Source: Pseudomonas kielensis
GTDB taxonomy: Bacteria; Pseudomonadota; Gammaproteobacteria; Pseudomonadales; Pseudomonadaceae
DNA length: 64,000 nt
NCBI RefSeq assembly: GCF_014236655.1
Contig: NZ_JACMYG010000008.1
Span: forward strand, 1-64,000
Direction: 5' to 3'
The translations under genes and the position numbers were made by a program. Shown here one piece after another: positions 36,579 to 45,817 of this stretch. The notes below the pieces were generated by a model. That model was not told where the DNA came from. It saw nothing but the letters and a program-made list of their open reading frames with translations, and made no database searches. The stretch's first letter is position 1, and the number at the start of each line of letters is the position of its first letter.

Positions 36579-36889
36579 TGGTCTGGGCAGTCATAGTCGG
36601 CATGGGCCTGCTGGTGTTTCTCAACCGCTACCTGTTCCTCGAACCCCGTCTGCCGGTGCGCCTGAGCAGCAACGCGCGGCAGTTCCTCGGCTTCGCCGTG
36701 CCCGGCATGCTCACCGCGATTTGCGGGCCGATCGTGTTCATGCCCGAGCAGCAACTGAACCTGCAATGGGATAACCCCTACCTGCTCAGTTCGCTGGTCG
36801 CCATTGGCCTGGTGCTCTACACCCGCAGCACCCTGATCAGCATGCTGCTGAGCATGGCGTTCTTTTTCCTGCTGCGCTGGTGGCTCTAG
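36575..36889 (+). CDS. azlD: AzlD-family amino-acid exporter, small subunit
   Basis: 104 residues with three to four membrane helices (MMVWAVIVGMGLLVFLNRYLF; QFLGFAVPGMLTAICGPIVF; LISMLLSMAFFFLLRWWL). It is coupled to azlC by a 4 bp overlap. Its 3' end overlaps the convergent RpiR gene by 4 bp, leaving no room for a private terminator. Confidence 0.9.
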   Translation: MMVWAVIVGMGLLVFLNRYLFLEPRLPVRLSSNARQFLGFAVPGMLTAICGPIVFMPEQQLNLQWDNPYLLSSLVAIGLVLYTRSTLISMLLSMAFFFLLRWWL

Positions 36890-37794
36890 GGTTTACCAGG
36901 TTTGCTGCTGCCGGGGATGTGCAGGTAGCTCATCACGCTTTCGGTGAGCTCTGTGGCCAGTTTCACCGCTTCCTTGTTGCGCGCCATGACCCCGGCGACC
37001 AGCCCTTCGATCAGCGCCAGCACGGCGATATAGGAACTGGTCAACACCGGATGATCGGCCGGGGCGAACAGCACATGCCGGGCGATGTGGGTCAGGGGGG
37101 AGGCGGGGGAGTCAGTGATCGCCAGCACCGTGGCGCCACGCTCGTGGGCAAAACGCGACAGCTGCAGGGTGTCCAGGGAATAGCGGGGTAGGGAGATCGC
37201 CAGCAGCACGTCGTCCTGGGTGATGGCGGCCAGGCGGTAGGCGGCGTTTTCGTTACCGCCTTCCATGCTGATGGCCGTGGCGTCGGCGCAGAACGGCATC
37301 AGTGTCGAGGCGGCCAGGCCGGCCAGGTAGACGCTGTTGCCAAAACCGAGAATGTAGATCTTGCGCGCCTGGATCAGGCACGTGACCACGGCCTCGAACG
37401 TGTCGGGGTGATTGTTGCTGCCGGCGGTGTCCAGGTTGCTGGTGGCGCTCTGGATCTGCTCGTGCAGGCCGAATGCGCCACCGGGACGTTGCGCCAGTTC
37501 ATTGCGCAGCTTGTCCACGGGCGAGACCATCTGCTGCAAGGTCGCCACCAGTTCGGCCTTCATGCCGCTGTAGCCGCCGACATCCAGGACCTTGGCCAGG
37601 CGATTGACCGCCGCGGGGGAGGTGGCGGTCTCGGCGGCCATTTCCTCGATGGTCAGGGTCGCGGCCTTGAGCGGGTGGCGCAGGATGAAGTCAGCCACCT
37701 TGCGCAGTGACGGCGGCAGGTCCGCGAGGATCTGCGCCAGCTTGCGCATCACTGGGGAGGCATAGACCGTGGTGTTTTTCGGGGAATCAGACAT
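36886..37794 (-). CDS. MurR/RpiR-family transcriptional regulator
   Basis: 302 residues: N-terminal RpiR helix-turn-helix (LPPSLRKVADFILRHPLKAATLTIEEMAAETATSPAAVNRLAKVLDVGGYSGMKAEL) and a C-terminal SIS domain (ARKIYILGFGNSVYLAGLAASTLM ... DDVLLAISLPRYSLDTLQLSRFAHERGATVLAITDSPASPL). SIS domains usually sense phosphosugars, but in this context the effector may be an amino-acid derivative. It is the last gene after the ABC transporter set and probably regulates it. Confidence 0.88.
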   Translation of the reverse strand: MSDSPKNTTVYASPVMRKLAQILADLPPSLRKVADFILRHPLKAATLTIEEMAAETATSPAAVNRLAKVLDVGGYSGMKAELVATLQQMVSPVDKLRNELAQRPGGAFGLHEQIQSATSNLDTAGSNNHPDTFEAVVTCLIQARKIYILGFGNSVYLAGLAASTLMPFCADATAISMEGGNENAAYRLAAITQDDVLLAISLPRYSLDTLQLSRFAHERGATVLAITDSPASPLTHIARHVLFAPADHPVLTSSYIAVLALIEGLVAGVMARNKEAVKLATELTESVMSYLHIPGSSKPGKP

Positions 37795-37916
37795 AACCGG
37801 CTCGCCATCTACCAAAGGGTTCAAGGGGTCGACAACGCCCCCTCGACATAAGTGGGCGCCAGTGTAGCCGAAGCGCATCGGCACTGCGTTCGCGACGGCC
37901 GGCACCGCTCAGCGCA

Positions 37917-38681
37917 TTACTTCAAGCTGCCGGCCAGGAACTGTTGCAGGCGCTCGGACTGCGGGTTGGCCAGCACGTCACGGGGCACGCCCCGTTCCTC
38001 GACCACGCCTTTGTGCAGGAACACCAACTGGTTCGACACTTCGCGGGCGAAACCCATTTCGTGGGTCACCACCACCATGGTCCGACCTTCCAGGGCCAGG
38101 TCCTGCATGACCTTGAGCACTTCGCCCACCAGCTCCGGGTCGAGGGCCGACGTCGGCTCATCGAACAGCATCACCTCAGGCTCCATGGCCAGGGCCCGGG
38201 CGATCGCCACGCGTTGCTGTTCGCCCCCGGACATATGGGCCGGGTAGGCGCCCCGGCGATGGGAGACGCCGACTTTGTCCAGGTAGTGCTCGGCCTTTTC
38301 CCGCGCCGCCTTCTTGTCCATCCCCAGGACATGCACCGGGGCTTCCATGACGTTTTCCAGGGCGCTCATGTGCGACCACAGGTTGAAGTGCTGGAACACC
38401 ATGGCCAGGCGCGAACGCATGCGCTGCAGCTGCCGGGGGTCGGCAGCCTTGAGCCCGCCGGCTTTGTTGGCCAACAGCTTGAGCGGTTCGCCGTTGAGCA
38501 CGATCTCGCCGGCGTTGGGTTGCTCCAGCAGGTTGATGCAACGCAGGAAGGTGCTTTTGCCCGAGCCGCTGGAGCCGATGATGCTGATCACATCGCCGGC
38601 TTTGGCCTGGAGCGAAACGCCCTTGAGTACCTCGACGCTGCCATAGGATTTGTGCAGGTTGCGAATTTCCAGTGTGTTCAT
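37917..38681 (-). CDS. hisP: polar amino-acid ABC transporter ATP-binding protein (HisP-like)
   Basis: 254 residues with Walker [12 protein letters not shown], signature [16 protein letters not shown] and Walker [14 protein letters not shown], plus the HisP-type insertion [43 protein letters not shown]. It energises uptake by the two permeases encoded upstream. The ATG at 38681 is 18 bp after the aspartoacylase-like gene. Confidence 0.9.
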   Translation of the reverse strand: MNTLEIRNLHKSYGSVEVLKGVSLQAKAGDVISIIGSSGSGKSTFLRCINLLEQPNAGEIVLNGEPLKLLANKAGGLKAADPRQLQRMRSRLAMVFQHFNLWSHMSALENVMEAPVHVLGMDKKAAREKAEHYLDKVGVSHRRGAYPAHMSGGEQQRVAIARALAMEPEVMLFDEPTSALDPELVGEVLKVMQDLALEGRTMVVVTHEMGFAREVSNQLVFLHKGVVEERGVPRDVLANPQSERLQQFLAGSLK

Positions 38682-38698
38682 GGTCTTGGTCTCGGGAG

Positions 38699-39811
38699 TC
38701 AGTCGCTGAGCAGGCGACCCTGGCGAATGGGGGTGCTGCCTGCGACCTTGGCCAGCCATAGCCCGGGCTGGGCAAAACGCAGGCGCTCGCGGGCGTAGAG
38801 AATGCCATCGGTGCTGGCGCTGACCACGCTGTGGCGGTCGGTCAGGGGGTCGAGCACCTCGAACAACGGGTCGCCGACCTTGACGCGGGCGCCCACCGGT
38901 TGCAGGAAGCTCACCACGCCCGGGTGCGGGGCATAGGCGTATTGGGCTCCGGCAAAGGGCGTCGCTTCACAGCATTCGGCCGGCGCTGCTGGCCAGTCAC
39001 CGCTGATCAGGCCGACTTCGGCCAGGTAGCCGAGGATCTGTTCGGCATTCAGCGCGCAGGTATCACCCTCGGTGTCGAGCATGCCCCGCAGTTCCACGGT
39101 GGTCGCCACGCAGGCCAGGGGAATGTTGGCCTGCGGAAAACGTTCGGCCAGGTGCAGCCACGGCACCGCGCAGGCTTCATCGAAGGCATTGCCGCCAGCG
39201 TCCTCGGCCAGCAGCACGGCGCCGGCCGCCAGGCGCGCGGCCAACGAGCGCACCCGTGGCCAGTTCTGGGGCAGGGCGTAGAGCAGCATGATCGACTCGA
39301 AGTCACAGTGCAGGTCCAGCACCACGTCGGCGGTGCAGGCGTGCTGCATCAGCAGCACGCGCAGGCCGTCGAGTTCCGACGCGGGATCTGGCAGGTGGTT
39401 GAGTGCCTCGACCATGGTCTCGCGAATCAGCGTCACGTTGGCCTCGGCATCGCTGCCCAGTTGTCCGGCCACGCGCTCGGCCACGGCAGCGCCGAGCGCC
39501 GGGAAGTCGCGGTTGAAGTTCTTGCCACTGTTGAACTCGAAGCGCCCCTGGTGGGTGGCCTGGAACATCTGGCCGATGCCAATCGGGTTGGCCATTGGCA
39601 CCAGCTCGATGACCCCGTCCAGGCGCCCTTGGGCTTCGAGCTCGCGCAGGCGCCGCTTGAGTTCGACCGCGACGCGCATGCCGGGTAGTTCGTCGGCGTG
39701 CAGGGACGCCTGGATGTAGGCCTTGCGCGGGCCGGCGCCGAAGCGGAACACCGAGAGGGTGCGCTCCGTGCCGCTGGCGCTCCAGGGCAGGACGTGTTGA
39801 ATGTGCTGCAT
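38699..39811 (-). CDS. succinylglutamate desuccinylase/aspartoacylase-family deacylase (M14)
   Basis: 370 residues. Zinc-site pattern [12 protein letters not shown] (His and Glu, residues about 33-44) and the later [11 protein letters not shown] (His) are those of the AstE/AspA branch of carboxypeptidase-like hydrolases. These cut N-acyl groups from amino acids or peptides. It is inserted between the permease and ATPase genes of an amino-acid transporter, which suggests that the imported solute is an N-acylated amino acid deacylated inside the cell; this is inference. Confidence 0.82.
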   Translation of the reverse strand: MQHIQHVLPWSASGTERTLSVFRFGAGPRKAYIQASLHADELPGMRVAVELKRRLRELEAQGRLDGVIELVPMANPIGIGQMFQATHQGRFEFNSGKNFNRDFPALGAAVAERVAGQLGSDAEANVTLIRETMVEALNHLPDPASELDGLRVLLMQHACTADVVLDLHCDFESIMLLYALPQNWPRVRSLAARLAAGAVLLAEDAGGNAFDEACAVPWLHLAERFPQANIPLACVATTVELRGMLDTEGDTCALNAEQILGYLAEVGLISGDWPAAPAECCEATPFAGAQYAYAPHPGVVSFLQPVGARVKVGDPLFEVLDPLTDRHSVVSASTDGILYARERLRFAQPGLWLAKVAGSTPIRQGRLLSD

Positions 39812-39820
39812 GGCAATTCC

Positions 39821-40516
39821 TTAATGTTTGCGTGGGGCCAGGTGCGCCAGCCAGTGGCGCTCGGCGAGCTTGAACAGGCGCACGAGGATGAACGTCAGGG
39901 CCAGGTACATCAGGGCGGCGGTGATGAAGGCTTCGAATGGCATGTAGTAGCGCGAACTGATCGTGCGGGCCGCGCCTGTGATGTCCACCAGCGTGACGAT
40001 GGAGGCCAGGCTGGTGGTTTGCAGCATCATCAGCACCTCGTTGCTGTACTGCGGCAGCACCCGGCGCAGCGCCGAGGGCAGCAGGATGCGCCGGTACAGG
40101 GTCAGGCGTGACATGCCCATGGCCTTGGCGGCTTCGATCTCGCCGCCGGGGGTGGACCGCAGGCTGCCCGCCAGCAGTTCGGCGCTGTAGGCACTGGTGT
40201 TGAGGGCGAAGGCCAGGCAGGCGCAGAAGGTCGCGCTGGACAGGTACGGCCAGAGCACGCTGTGGCGTACCGCCTCGAACTGCGCCAGGCCGTAGTAGAT
40301 CAGGAACAACTGCACCAGCATCGGGGTGCCACGAATGACGTAGGTATAGGCCCAGGCCGGTGCGTTGAGCCAGGGCGCCCGCGAGACACGCATCAGGGCC
40401 AGGGGCACCGCCAGTATCAGGCCCAGGGCCAGGGAGATCAGCAGCAGCTTGAGGGTCAGCAGGGCGCCGCTGAAGTACAACGGCAGGCTGTCCCAGATCA
40501 AGGTGTAGTCGAGCAT
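39821..40516 (-). CDS. hisM: polar amino-acid ABC transporter permease (HisM-like)
   Basis: 231 residues, about five membrane helices, with the EAA loop GGEIEAAKAMGMSRLTLYRRILLPSALRRVLPQYSNEV. Pairs with the HisQ-like permease encoded 16 bp upstream. ATG at 40516 chosen by alignment with the family start (MLDYTLIWDSLPLYFSGALLTLKLL). Confidence 0.92.
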   Translation of the reverse strand: MLDYTLIWDSLPLYFSGALLTLKLLLISLALGLILAVPLALMRVSRAPWLNAPAWAYTYVIRGTPMLVQLFLIYYGLAQFEAVRHSVLWPYLSSATFCACLAFALNTSAYSAELLAGSLRSTPGGEIEAAKAMGMSRLTLYRRILLPSALRRVLPQYSNEVLMMLQTTSLASIVTLVDITGAARTISSRYYMPFEAFITAALMYLALTFILVRLFKLAERHWLAHLAPRKH

Positions 40517-40532
40517 GGTCAGGGTCTCCCGA

Positions 40533-41222
40533 TCACAGGTCGGCGGCTTTGATGCCGACCGAGTAACGTTTTTCCAGGGTGCGCAGCAGCACCAGCGAGA
40601 CACTGGTGATCACCAGGTACAGCGCCGCGACCGCGAGGTAAAACGTGAAGGGTTCATGGGTCGCATCGGCGGCGTTTTTGGCCTTGAACATCATGTCCTG
40701 CAGGCCGATCACCGAAATCAGCGCGGTGGACTTGGTCAGCACCAGCCAGTTGTTGGTGAAACCGGGAATGGCGAAACGGATCATCTGTGGCACCAGGATC
40801 CGCCAGAACACCTGCCAGCCGCTCATGCCATAGGCCCGGCCGGCTTCGCCCTGGCCAGCGGGAATGGCCATGAAGGCGCCGCGAAAGGTTTCCGACAGGT
40901 AGGCACCGAAGATGAACCCCATGGTGCAGACCCCCGCGACAAACGGGTTGATGTCGATGTACTGCTCGTAGCCGACGCCCTGGGCAATGCGGTTCACCAG
41001 GTCCTGGCCGCCGTAGAAAATCAGCAGGATCAGCACCAGGTCGGGAATGCCACGAATCACCGTGGTATAGGCTTCGCCCAGATTCGCCAGCCATTTGACT
41101 GGCGACAAGCGAAACGCCGCACCGAGCAGGCCCAGGGTGATGGCCAGCGCCATGGCACTCAGGGCCAGGTTGATCGACAGCCAGGCGCCATCGAGAATGC
41201 TCGATCCGTAGCCGTGCAGCAT
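40533..41222 (-). CDS. hisQ: polar amino-acid ABC transporter permease (HisQ-like)
   Basis: 229 residues starting MLHGYGSSILDGAWLSINLALSAMALAITLGLLGAAF, with the EAA-type loop GEAGRAYGMSGWQVFWRILVPQMIRFAIPGFTNN. GAGGA lies upstream of the ATG at 41222. First permease gene; separated from the binding-protein gene by 275 bp of REP elements. Confidence 0.92.
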   Translation of the reverse strand: MLHGYGSSILDGAWLSINLALSAMALAITLGLLGAAFRLSPVKWLANLGEAYTTVIRGIPDLVLILLIFYGGQDLVNRIAQGVGYEQYIDINPFVAGVCTMGFIFGAYLSETFRGAFMAIPAGQGEAGRAYGMSGWQVFWRILVPQMIRFAIPGFTNNWLVLTKSTALISVIGLQDMMFKAKNAADATHEPFTFYLAVAALYLVITSVSLVLLRTLEKRYSVGIKAADL

Positions 41223-41298
41223 GATGAAGTCCTCACCCGACACGCGCCAGGCGTGCGGGACGACAGGGGTTGATGACGATCAGACAAGAGGTAAAACC

Positions 41299-41463
41299 TG
41301 TGGGCGCGAGCTTGCTCGCGATGAGGCCGGCACCTTCAACATCGATGTCGGCAGGTCCACCGCCATCGCGGGCGAGCCCGCTCCCACATTGGATTGGGGG
41401 GCGAACACCCATCGGTATTCCACCCATTCCCCCCGTGGGAGCGGGCCGGCTCGCGATGAGGCC
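41299..41463. repeat. cluster of three REP units
   Basis: Units at about 41299-41330, 41361-41388 and 41434-41463 share the GTGGGAGCGGGC/CTCGCGATGAGGCC core in alternating orientation. They lie between the binding-protein gene and its permeases on the same strand, a typical position for uncoupling high binding-protein mRNA levels from lower permease levels. Confidence 0.88.
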
Positions 41464-41497
41464 AGTACCCACAACACAGAAGTTGATTGACCCACCT

Positions 41498-42283
41498 TTA
41501 CTCGGCGGTCGAGCCGTAGATGTCATAGGCGAAGTACTTGCCCATGATTTGCTGGTACTTGCCGTTGGTGCGCAGGGTGTCGATCGCCGCGTTCAGGCGC
41601 ACGGCGTTGGCCGTGTCACCTTTGCGCAAGGCAATCCCGGCACCCCGGCCGAAGTAACTGGGGTCGTTGATGTCCGGGCCCACCAGGGCAAAACCCTTGC
41701 CGGCCGGGGTTTTGATAAAGGCTTCGTCGGTGTTGACGATATCGGCCAGGGTCGCGTCCAGGCGACCTGAGGCCAGGTCCAGCGAGGCTTCGCTTTGCGA
41801 GGAGTAACGCACCACCTCGACCCCGGCCGGGGCCAGTTGCTCGGTGGCGAAACGGTCGTAGGTCGAGGCGCGTTGCACGCCGACTTTCTTGCCCTTGAGA
41901 TCCAGCAACGGGTCGTTGATTACCACGTCGTCCTTCATCGCGAGCTTGCCGGGCGTGTGGTAGTACTTCTTGGTGAAGTCGACGGACTTCAGGCGATCGG
42001 GGGTGATCGACATCGATGACAGAATCGCATCGACCTTGCGCACCTTGAGCGACGGGATCATCCCGTCGAAGGCCAGCACTACCCACTGGCACTTGATCTT
42101 CATCTCATCACACAGGGCATTGCCGATGTCGTAGTCGAATCCGCTGATCTCACCTTCCGGGGTCTTGAAAGAAAACGGCGGGTAGGCGGCTTCAATGCCA
42201 ATGCGCAAGGTGCTGTCGTCGGCGTGGGCGAGGGTGCTGGCGGCACAGAAGGCCAGAGTTGCCAGAAGTCCGGTCGTGTTCAT
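41498..42283 (-). CDS. basic amino-acid ABC transporter periplasmic binding protein (ArgT/HisJ-like)
   Basis: 261 residues: signal peptide (MNTTGLLATLAFCAASTLAHA), then STLRIGIEAAYPPFSFKTPEGEISGFDYDIGNALCDEMKIKCQWV, the hallmark start of lysine/arginine/ornithine and histidine binding proteins, and a conserved LSSMSITPDRLKSVDFTKKYY segment. Exact ligand not determinable. First gene of the transporter set on the minus strand. Confidence 0.92.
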   Translation of the reverse strand: MNTTGLLATLAFCAASTLAHADDSTLRIGIEAAYPPFSFKTPEGEISGFDYDIGNALCDEMKIKCQWVVLAFDGMIPSLKVRKVDAILSSMSITPDRLKSVDFTKKYYHTPGKLAMKDDVVINDPLLDLKGKKVGVQRASTYDRFATEQLAPAGVEVVRYSSQSEASLDLASGRLDATLADIVNTDEAFIKTPAGKGFALVGPDINDPSYFGRGAGIALRKGDTANAVRLNAAIDTLRTNGKYQQIMGKYFAYDIYGSTAE

Positions 42284-42477
42284 CGTGTTGACTCCGTGAG
42301 TAGGGGGCGGATGCCCTTCTTATGGGTCTATGATTGACATGAAATAATTCATTAATCAATACAGTGAAAATAAAAATGTCAGTCTGCCGTTCAATCTCAG
42401 CCAGACGGTCATGGCGCAATGGCTGCCCGGGTCTAGAGTTGCCTGACTGAACTCCTGCCATCGAAGAGGGCAATGTC

Positions 42478-43215
42478 ATGAATACCAGCGATCTACTTGA
42501 ACAATTGCTGCGCGCCGGTCAGGGCGCGCAGGGCCAACAGGGCGGTGGTGCCGCGGGCGGGCAAGGCGGCCTGGGTGACTTGGGTGGGCTGCTTGGCGGT
42601 TTGCTGGGCGCAGGCGGTGGTGGTGCCGCTGCCGGCGCTGGCGGCCTCGGCGGCTTGGGTGGCCTGCTGGGCGGGTTGGGGGGATTGCTGGGGGGCGCGG
42701 GGGGTGGTGGCGGGACGACCCAGGGTCGCTCCAGTGGCACCAACTACGCCGCACTGGCGTCCCTGGGGATGATGGCGTTCCAGGCCTATCAAGCCTGGCA
42801 ACGCAACCAGGCCTCAGCCCCGCAGCAGGCGCCGCAGACCGTTGACCAGTTGCTCGCCGGGCCACAGATCGAGGCCCATAGCCACGCAGTGTTGCGGGCT
42901 CTGATTGCCGCTGCCAAGGCCGACGGGCGCATCGACGACAACGAGAAGCAGATGATCAGCACCGAAATCGGCCGCCACACCAACGACCCGGACCTGCAAC
43001 AGTGGCTCGATGCTGAAGTCGCCAAGCCACTGGACGCCCAGGAGGTCGCGCAATCGGCCACCGACCCGGCCATCGCCGCGGAAATGTACCTGGCCAGCGT
43101 GATGCTGGTCGATCACCAGCAGGACGCCGAGCGCGCCTACCTCGACGAGTTGGCCGCCGCGTTGAACCTCGATCCGCAGTTGCAGGTGCACCTGGAACAG
43201 CAAGCCGGCGTCTGA
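42478..43215 (+). CDS. TerB-like / DUF533 (YebE-type) protein with glycine-rich N-terminus
   Basis: 245 residues. Residues about 15-85 are extreme low complexity, almost only Gly with Leu, Ala and Gln (GGLGGLLGGLGG...). The C-terminal 150 residues form the TerB-like helical domain (HAVLRALIAAAKADGRIDDNEKQMISTEIGRHTNDPDLQQWLDAEVAKPLDAQEVAQ, with the DGRIDDNE acidic loop). YebE-like proteins are envelope-stress associated in enterics; function here unknown. The Gly-rich segment overlaps a hydrophobic stretch and could insert into membrane. Confidence 0.85.
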   Translation: MNTSDLLEQLLRAGQGAQGQQGGGAAGGQGGLGDLGGLLGGLLGAGGGGAAAGAGGLGGLGGLLGGLGGLLGGAGGGGGTTQGRSSGTNYAALASLGMMAFQAYQAWQRNQASAPQQAPQTVDQLLAGPQIEAHSHAVLRALIAAAKADGRIDDNEKQMISTEIGRHTNDPDLQQWLDAEVAKPLDAQEVAQSATDPAIAAEMYLASVMLVDHQQDAERAYLDELAAALNLDPQLQVHLEQQAGV

Positions 43216-43230
43216 ACACGAGCCCCTCCC

Positions 43231-43290
43231 TGTAGGAGCAGCCGGGCGGCGCTCTCAAGGTTATCGCGAGCAAGCTCGCTCCTGCATAGG
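43231..43290. repeat. REP-like inverted pair
   Basis: TGTAGGAGCAGCC... and ...GCGAGCAAGCTCGCTCCTGCA are the two halves of a variant Pseudomonas REP, between the TerB-like gene and the TauE gene. Confidence 0.7.
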
Positions 43291-43408
43291 GACGGGGGGA
43301 GGGTCGATACGCGTGGTTATAAAGTCAGATCACATTGGTATAAGTGGTTATAAGAAATATCGCTATGCTGCCAGCCGGTTTTTGCTCGTCACGCTGGTTC
43401 TGTAAGGT

Positions 43409-44200
43409 ATGGCAATGGATTTCGGTAATTGGGGTTTTGTGGTTGCAGGCTTGGTTGTCGGATTCATTGTCGGCATGACCGGTATTGGTGGCGGCTCGTT
43501 GATGACCCCGATTCTGCTGTGGTTCGGTATCAACCCGGCCACCGCGGTCGGCACTGACCTGCTGTACGCGGCGATCACCAAGTCCGGTGGGGTGCTGGTT
43601 CATCAGAAGAACAAGAACATCGACTGGAAAATCACCGGCTGGCTGACCGCTGGCAGTGTCCCGGCGGTGGCTCTGACCTTGCTGTTTCTCACCTTCTTCA
43701 ACAACGACGCCCAGGCGACCAACGCGATCATCAAGCAGGCCCTGGGCTTTGTGCTGTTGTTGACCGCGCTGGCGATCTTCTTCAAGAAGCAGTTGCTGGC
43801 CTTCGCCCATAAACACGCGGGCGACCACTATCACCTGAGCGAGCGCAATCTCAATCTGCTGACCATCGGCACCGGCGCGTTGCTCGGGGTGATGGTGGCG
43901 CTGACCTCGATTGGCGCCGGGGCCCTGGGCACGGTGGCGCTGTTTCTGCTGTACCCGTTCCTGGCCACTAAACGTTTGGTGGGCACCGAAATCGCCCACG
44001 CCGTGCCCTTGACCCTGGTCGCCGGCCTTGGCCACGCGAGCATGGGCAACATGGACTGGCACCTGCTGGGGTTCCTGCTGATGGGGTCGCTGCCCGGGAT
44101 CTACATCGGCAGTCACCTGACCGGGAAAGTCTCCGATGGCGTGCTGCGTCCGTGCCTGGCGGCCATGCTGGTGTTCATCGGCTACAAGCTGGCGTTCTGA
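43409..44200 (+). CDS. TauE/SafE-family sulfite/anion exporter
   Basis: 263 residues, about eight membrane helices, with the conserved GFIVGMTGIGGGSLMTPILLWFGINPATAVGTDLLYAAITKSGG at the start and ALTSIGAGALGTVALFLLYPFLATKRLVGTEIAHAVPLTLVAGLGH in the second half, the duplicated TauE motif. Exports sulfite or sulfonated/carboxylated organic anions in characterised members. Ligand unknown. Confidence 0.9.
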   Translation: MAMDFGNWGFVVAGLVVGFIVGMTGIGGGSLMTPILLWFGINPATAVGTDLLYAAITKSGGVLVHQKNKNIDWKITGWLTAGSVPAVALTLLFLTFFNNDAQATNAIIKQALGFVLLLTALAIFFKKQLLAFAHKHAGDHYHLSERNLNLLTIGTGALLGVMVALTSIGAGALGTVALFLLYPFLATKRLVGTEIAHAVPLTLVAGLGHASMGNMDWHLLGFLLMGSLPGIYIGSHLTGKVSDGVLRPCLAAMLVFIGYKLAF

Positions 44201-44210
44201 TCCAGCGCCC

Positions 44211-44240
44211 GGCCGGGCACTGTTGGCGCAGTGCCCGGCC
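44211..44240. terminator. strong bidirectional hairpin between convergent genes
   Basis: Perfect 12-bp arms GGCCGGGCACTG / CAGTGCCCGGCC with a 6-base loop, between the stops of the TauE and methyltransferase genes. No T-tract on either side. Confidence 0.6.
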
Positions 44241-44249
44241 ATTGCTCAG

Positions 44250-45296
44250 TTATTTGCGCGCCTCCAGAATCAGGTTGAACGGGGTTTGCGCCGCCCGGCG
44301 AAAGTGCTTGAACCCCGCCTCACTGAACACGTCCCGCAACCGTGCCTCACCCGCTTGCGCCCCCAGCCCCAGGCCCACTTCCTGGGACAGCGAATTGGGC
44401 GTGCAGATGAAGGTCGAGGCGGCGTAGAACAAGCGGCCTATCGGGGTGTTGTTCTGGTCCAGTTGATCGCTGGCGTAAGGCTCCACCAACAGCACGCTGC
44501 CATCGTCCTTGAGTGACCGATAGGCATGCTTGGCCGCGCCCACCGGGTCGCCCATGTCGTGCAGGCAGTCGAAATAGCACACCAGATCGTAGTCGTGGCC
44601 TGGGTAGTTTTTCGCGGTGCCCTGGATGAACTGCGCGCGGTCGGCCACGCCGCCTTCTTCGGCGCGTTGGTTGGCGATAGTGATGGAAGGGGCGTGGTAG
44701 TCGAAACCCACAAAGGTCGACGCTGGGAAGGCCTTGGCCATGACCACGGTGGAAGCCCCGTGGCCGCAGCCGATATCCGCCACCTTGGCGCCGGCTTTGA
44801 GCTTGTCGACCACGCCTTCCAGGGCGGGCAGCCATTCATCCACCAGGTGGGCGCGGTAGCCGGGTCGGAAGAAACGTTCGGTGCCACTGAACATGCACGG
44901 GTGGTGATCGCCCCAGGCCAACGCCCCATCGCCGCGCATGGCCGCCAGCAGTTTGTCCTTGTCGTGGTAGAGGGCGGCGATGACCCCGGCACCACCGGCG
45001 ACATACACCGGCGAGTCCTCGTGGGCGAGCGCCATGGCCTGTTCTTCCGGCAGGCGGAACATCCCGCCGGCATGCTCCATATAGCCTGAGGCCGCATGGG
45101 CGCTGAGCCATTCGCGCAGCAGCCGGGCATTGCAGCCGGTCTTGGCGGCCAGTGCCTCGGGGGTCAACGGCAGGCTGTCCGCCATGGCCCGGTACAGGCC
45201 CAGCTCTTCGCCGAGGATCACATTGGCGAGCATCGCGGCGCCACCCATGTCGGTCACCAGCTTGCCCATGAAGTCCTGCAGTTTGCCTTCGTCCAT
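44250..45296 (-). CDS. class I SAM-dependent methyltransferase with N-terminal winged-helix domain
   Basis: 348 residues. Residues about 15-85 look like the dimerisation/winged-helix domain of O-methyltransferase-type enzymes (LPLTPEALAAKTGCNARLLREWLSAHAASGYM), then the SAM motif VADIGCGHGASTVVMAKAFPASTFVGFDYH and DLVCYFDCLHDMGDPVGAAKHAYRSLKDDGSVLLVEPYA. Substrate unknown. AGGAGG is seven bases before the ATG. Confidence 0.85.
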   Translation of the reverse strand: MDEGKLQDFMGKLVTDMGGAAMLANVILGEELGLYRAMADSLPLTPEALAAKTGCNARLLREWLSAHAASGYMEHAGGMFRLPEEQAMALAHEDSPVYVAGGAGVIAALYHDKDKLLAAMRGDGALAWGDHHPCMFSGTERFFRPGYRAHLVDEWLPALEGVVDKLKAGAKVADIGCGHGASTVVMAKAFPASTFVGFDYHAPSITIANQRAEEGGVADRAQFIQGTAKNYPGHDYDLVCYFDCLHDMGDPVGAAKHAYRSLKDDGSVLLVEPYASDQLDQNNTPIGRLFYAASTFICTPNSLSQEVGLGLGAQAGEARLRDVFSEAGFKHFRRAAQTPFNLILEARK

Positions 45297-45817
45297 AACT
45301 GCGCCTCCTGAAAAAGGTCACCGCTGAACGAGGCATACGATGCAGCGACAGCAGCCTGTCAGGCGGTAGTCGGATGGATGACCGGGACGACCGTGGGCGA
45401 ACTGTCTGCCACGCGAATGCCCGGGCATGGATCATGTCCGGGCGTGTTGGACGCGAGGTCGTCGTCCTGCAGAGTTGTCGCTGTGGGGCAGTGCCCCACA
45501 GGACGCTTACGAATTGGCCATTGGTTCCAGCGTCATGAGCGTGGTAATGGGCAGGCACGCTGCTGATGGACGCGGATTTGGCTACGTCCCCCTATCGGGA
45601 ACACTGTCAGTGTAGTACGGGTTGTAGTGGAGCGCCTGGCCGTTGGTCTTGCCCGGTGCTTTGCACACTTTGCCCGTTTCATTGAGGCGGGCAGCCAGTG
45701 GCGGATTAACCCTGCTGGCCTAAGCTTGGCAACATGGTGATAGAAATTTCCGACATCAAAACTGGATCTTTCGCCTTGATGCGCAATCATAAGCGTGGAA
45801 ATCAAAAGGAGATGCGC
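45297..45817. other. 520 bp intergenic region with two tandem hairpins
   Basis: Two near-perfect hairpins lie at 45419-45443 (arms GCCCGGGCATG / CATGTCCGGGC) and 45481-45501 (CTGTGGGGC / GCCCCACAG). Neither has a T-tract. I see no gene. A small palindrome ACACTGTCAGTGT is at 45601-45613. The right end must contain the promoter of the DUF4174 gene. Confidence 0.5.

Noticed and set aside
41299..41463. CRISPR-like spacing of repeats between the binding protein and permease genes
   Set aside because: Units alternate orientation, vary in spacing and match REP elements; no cas genes are present.
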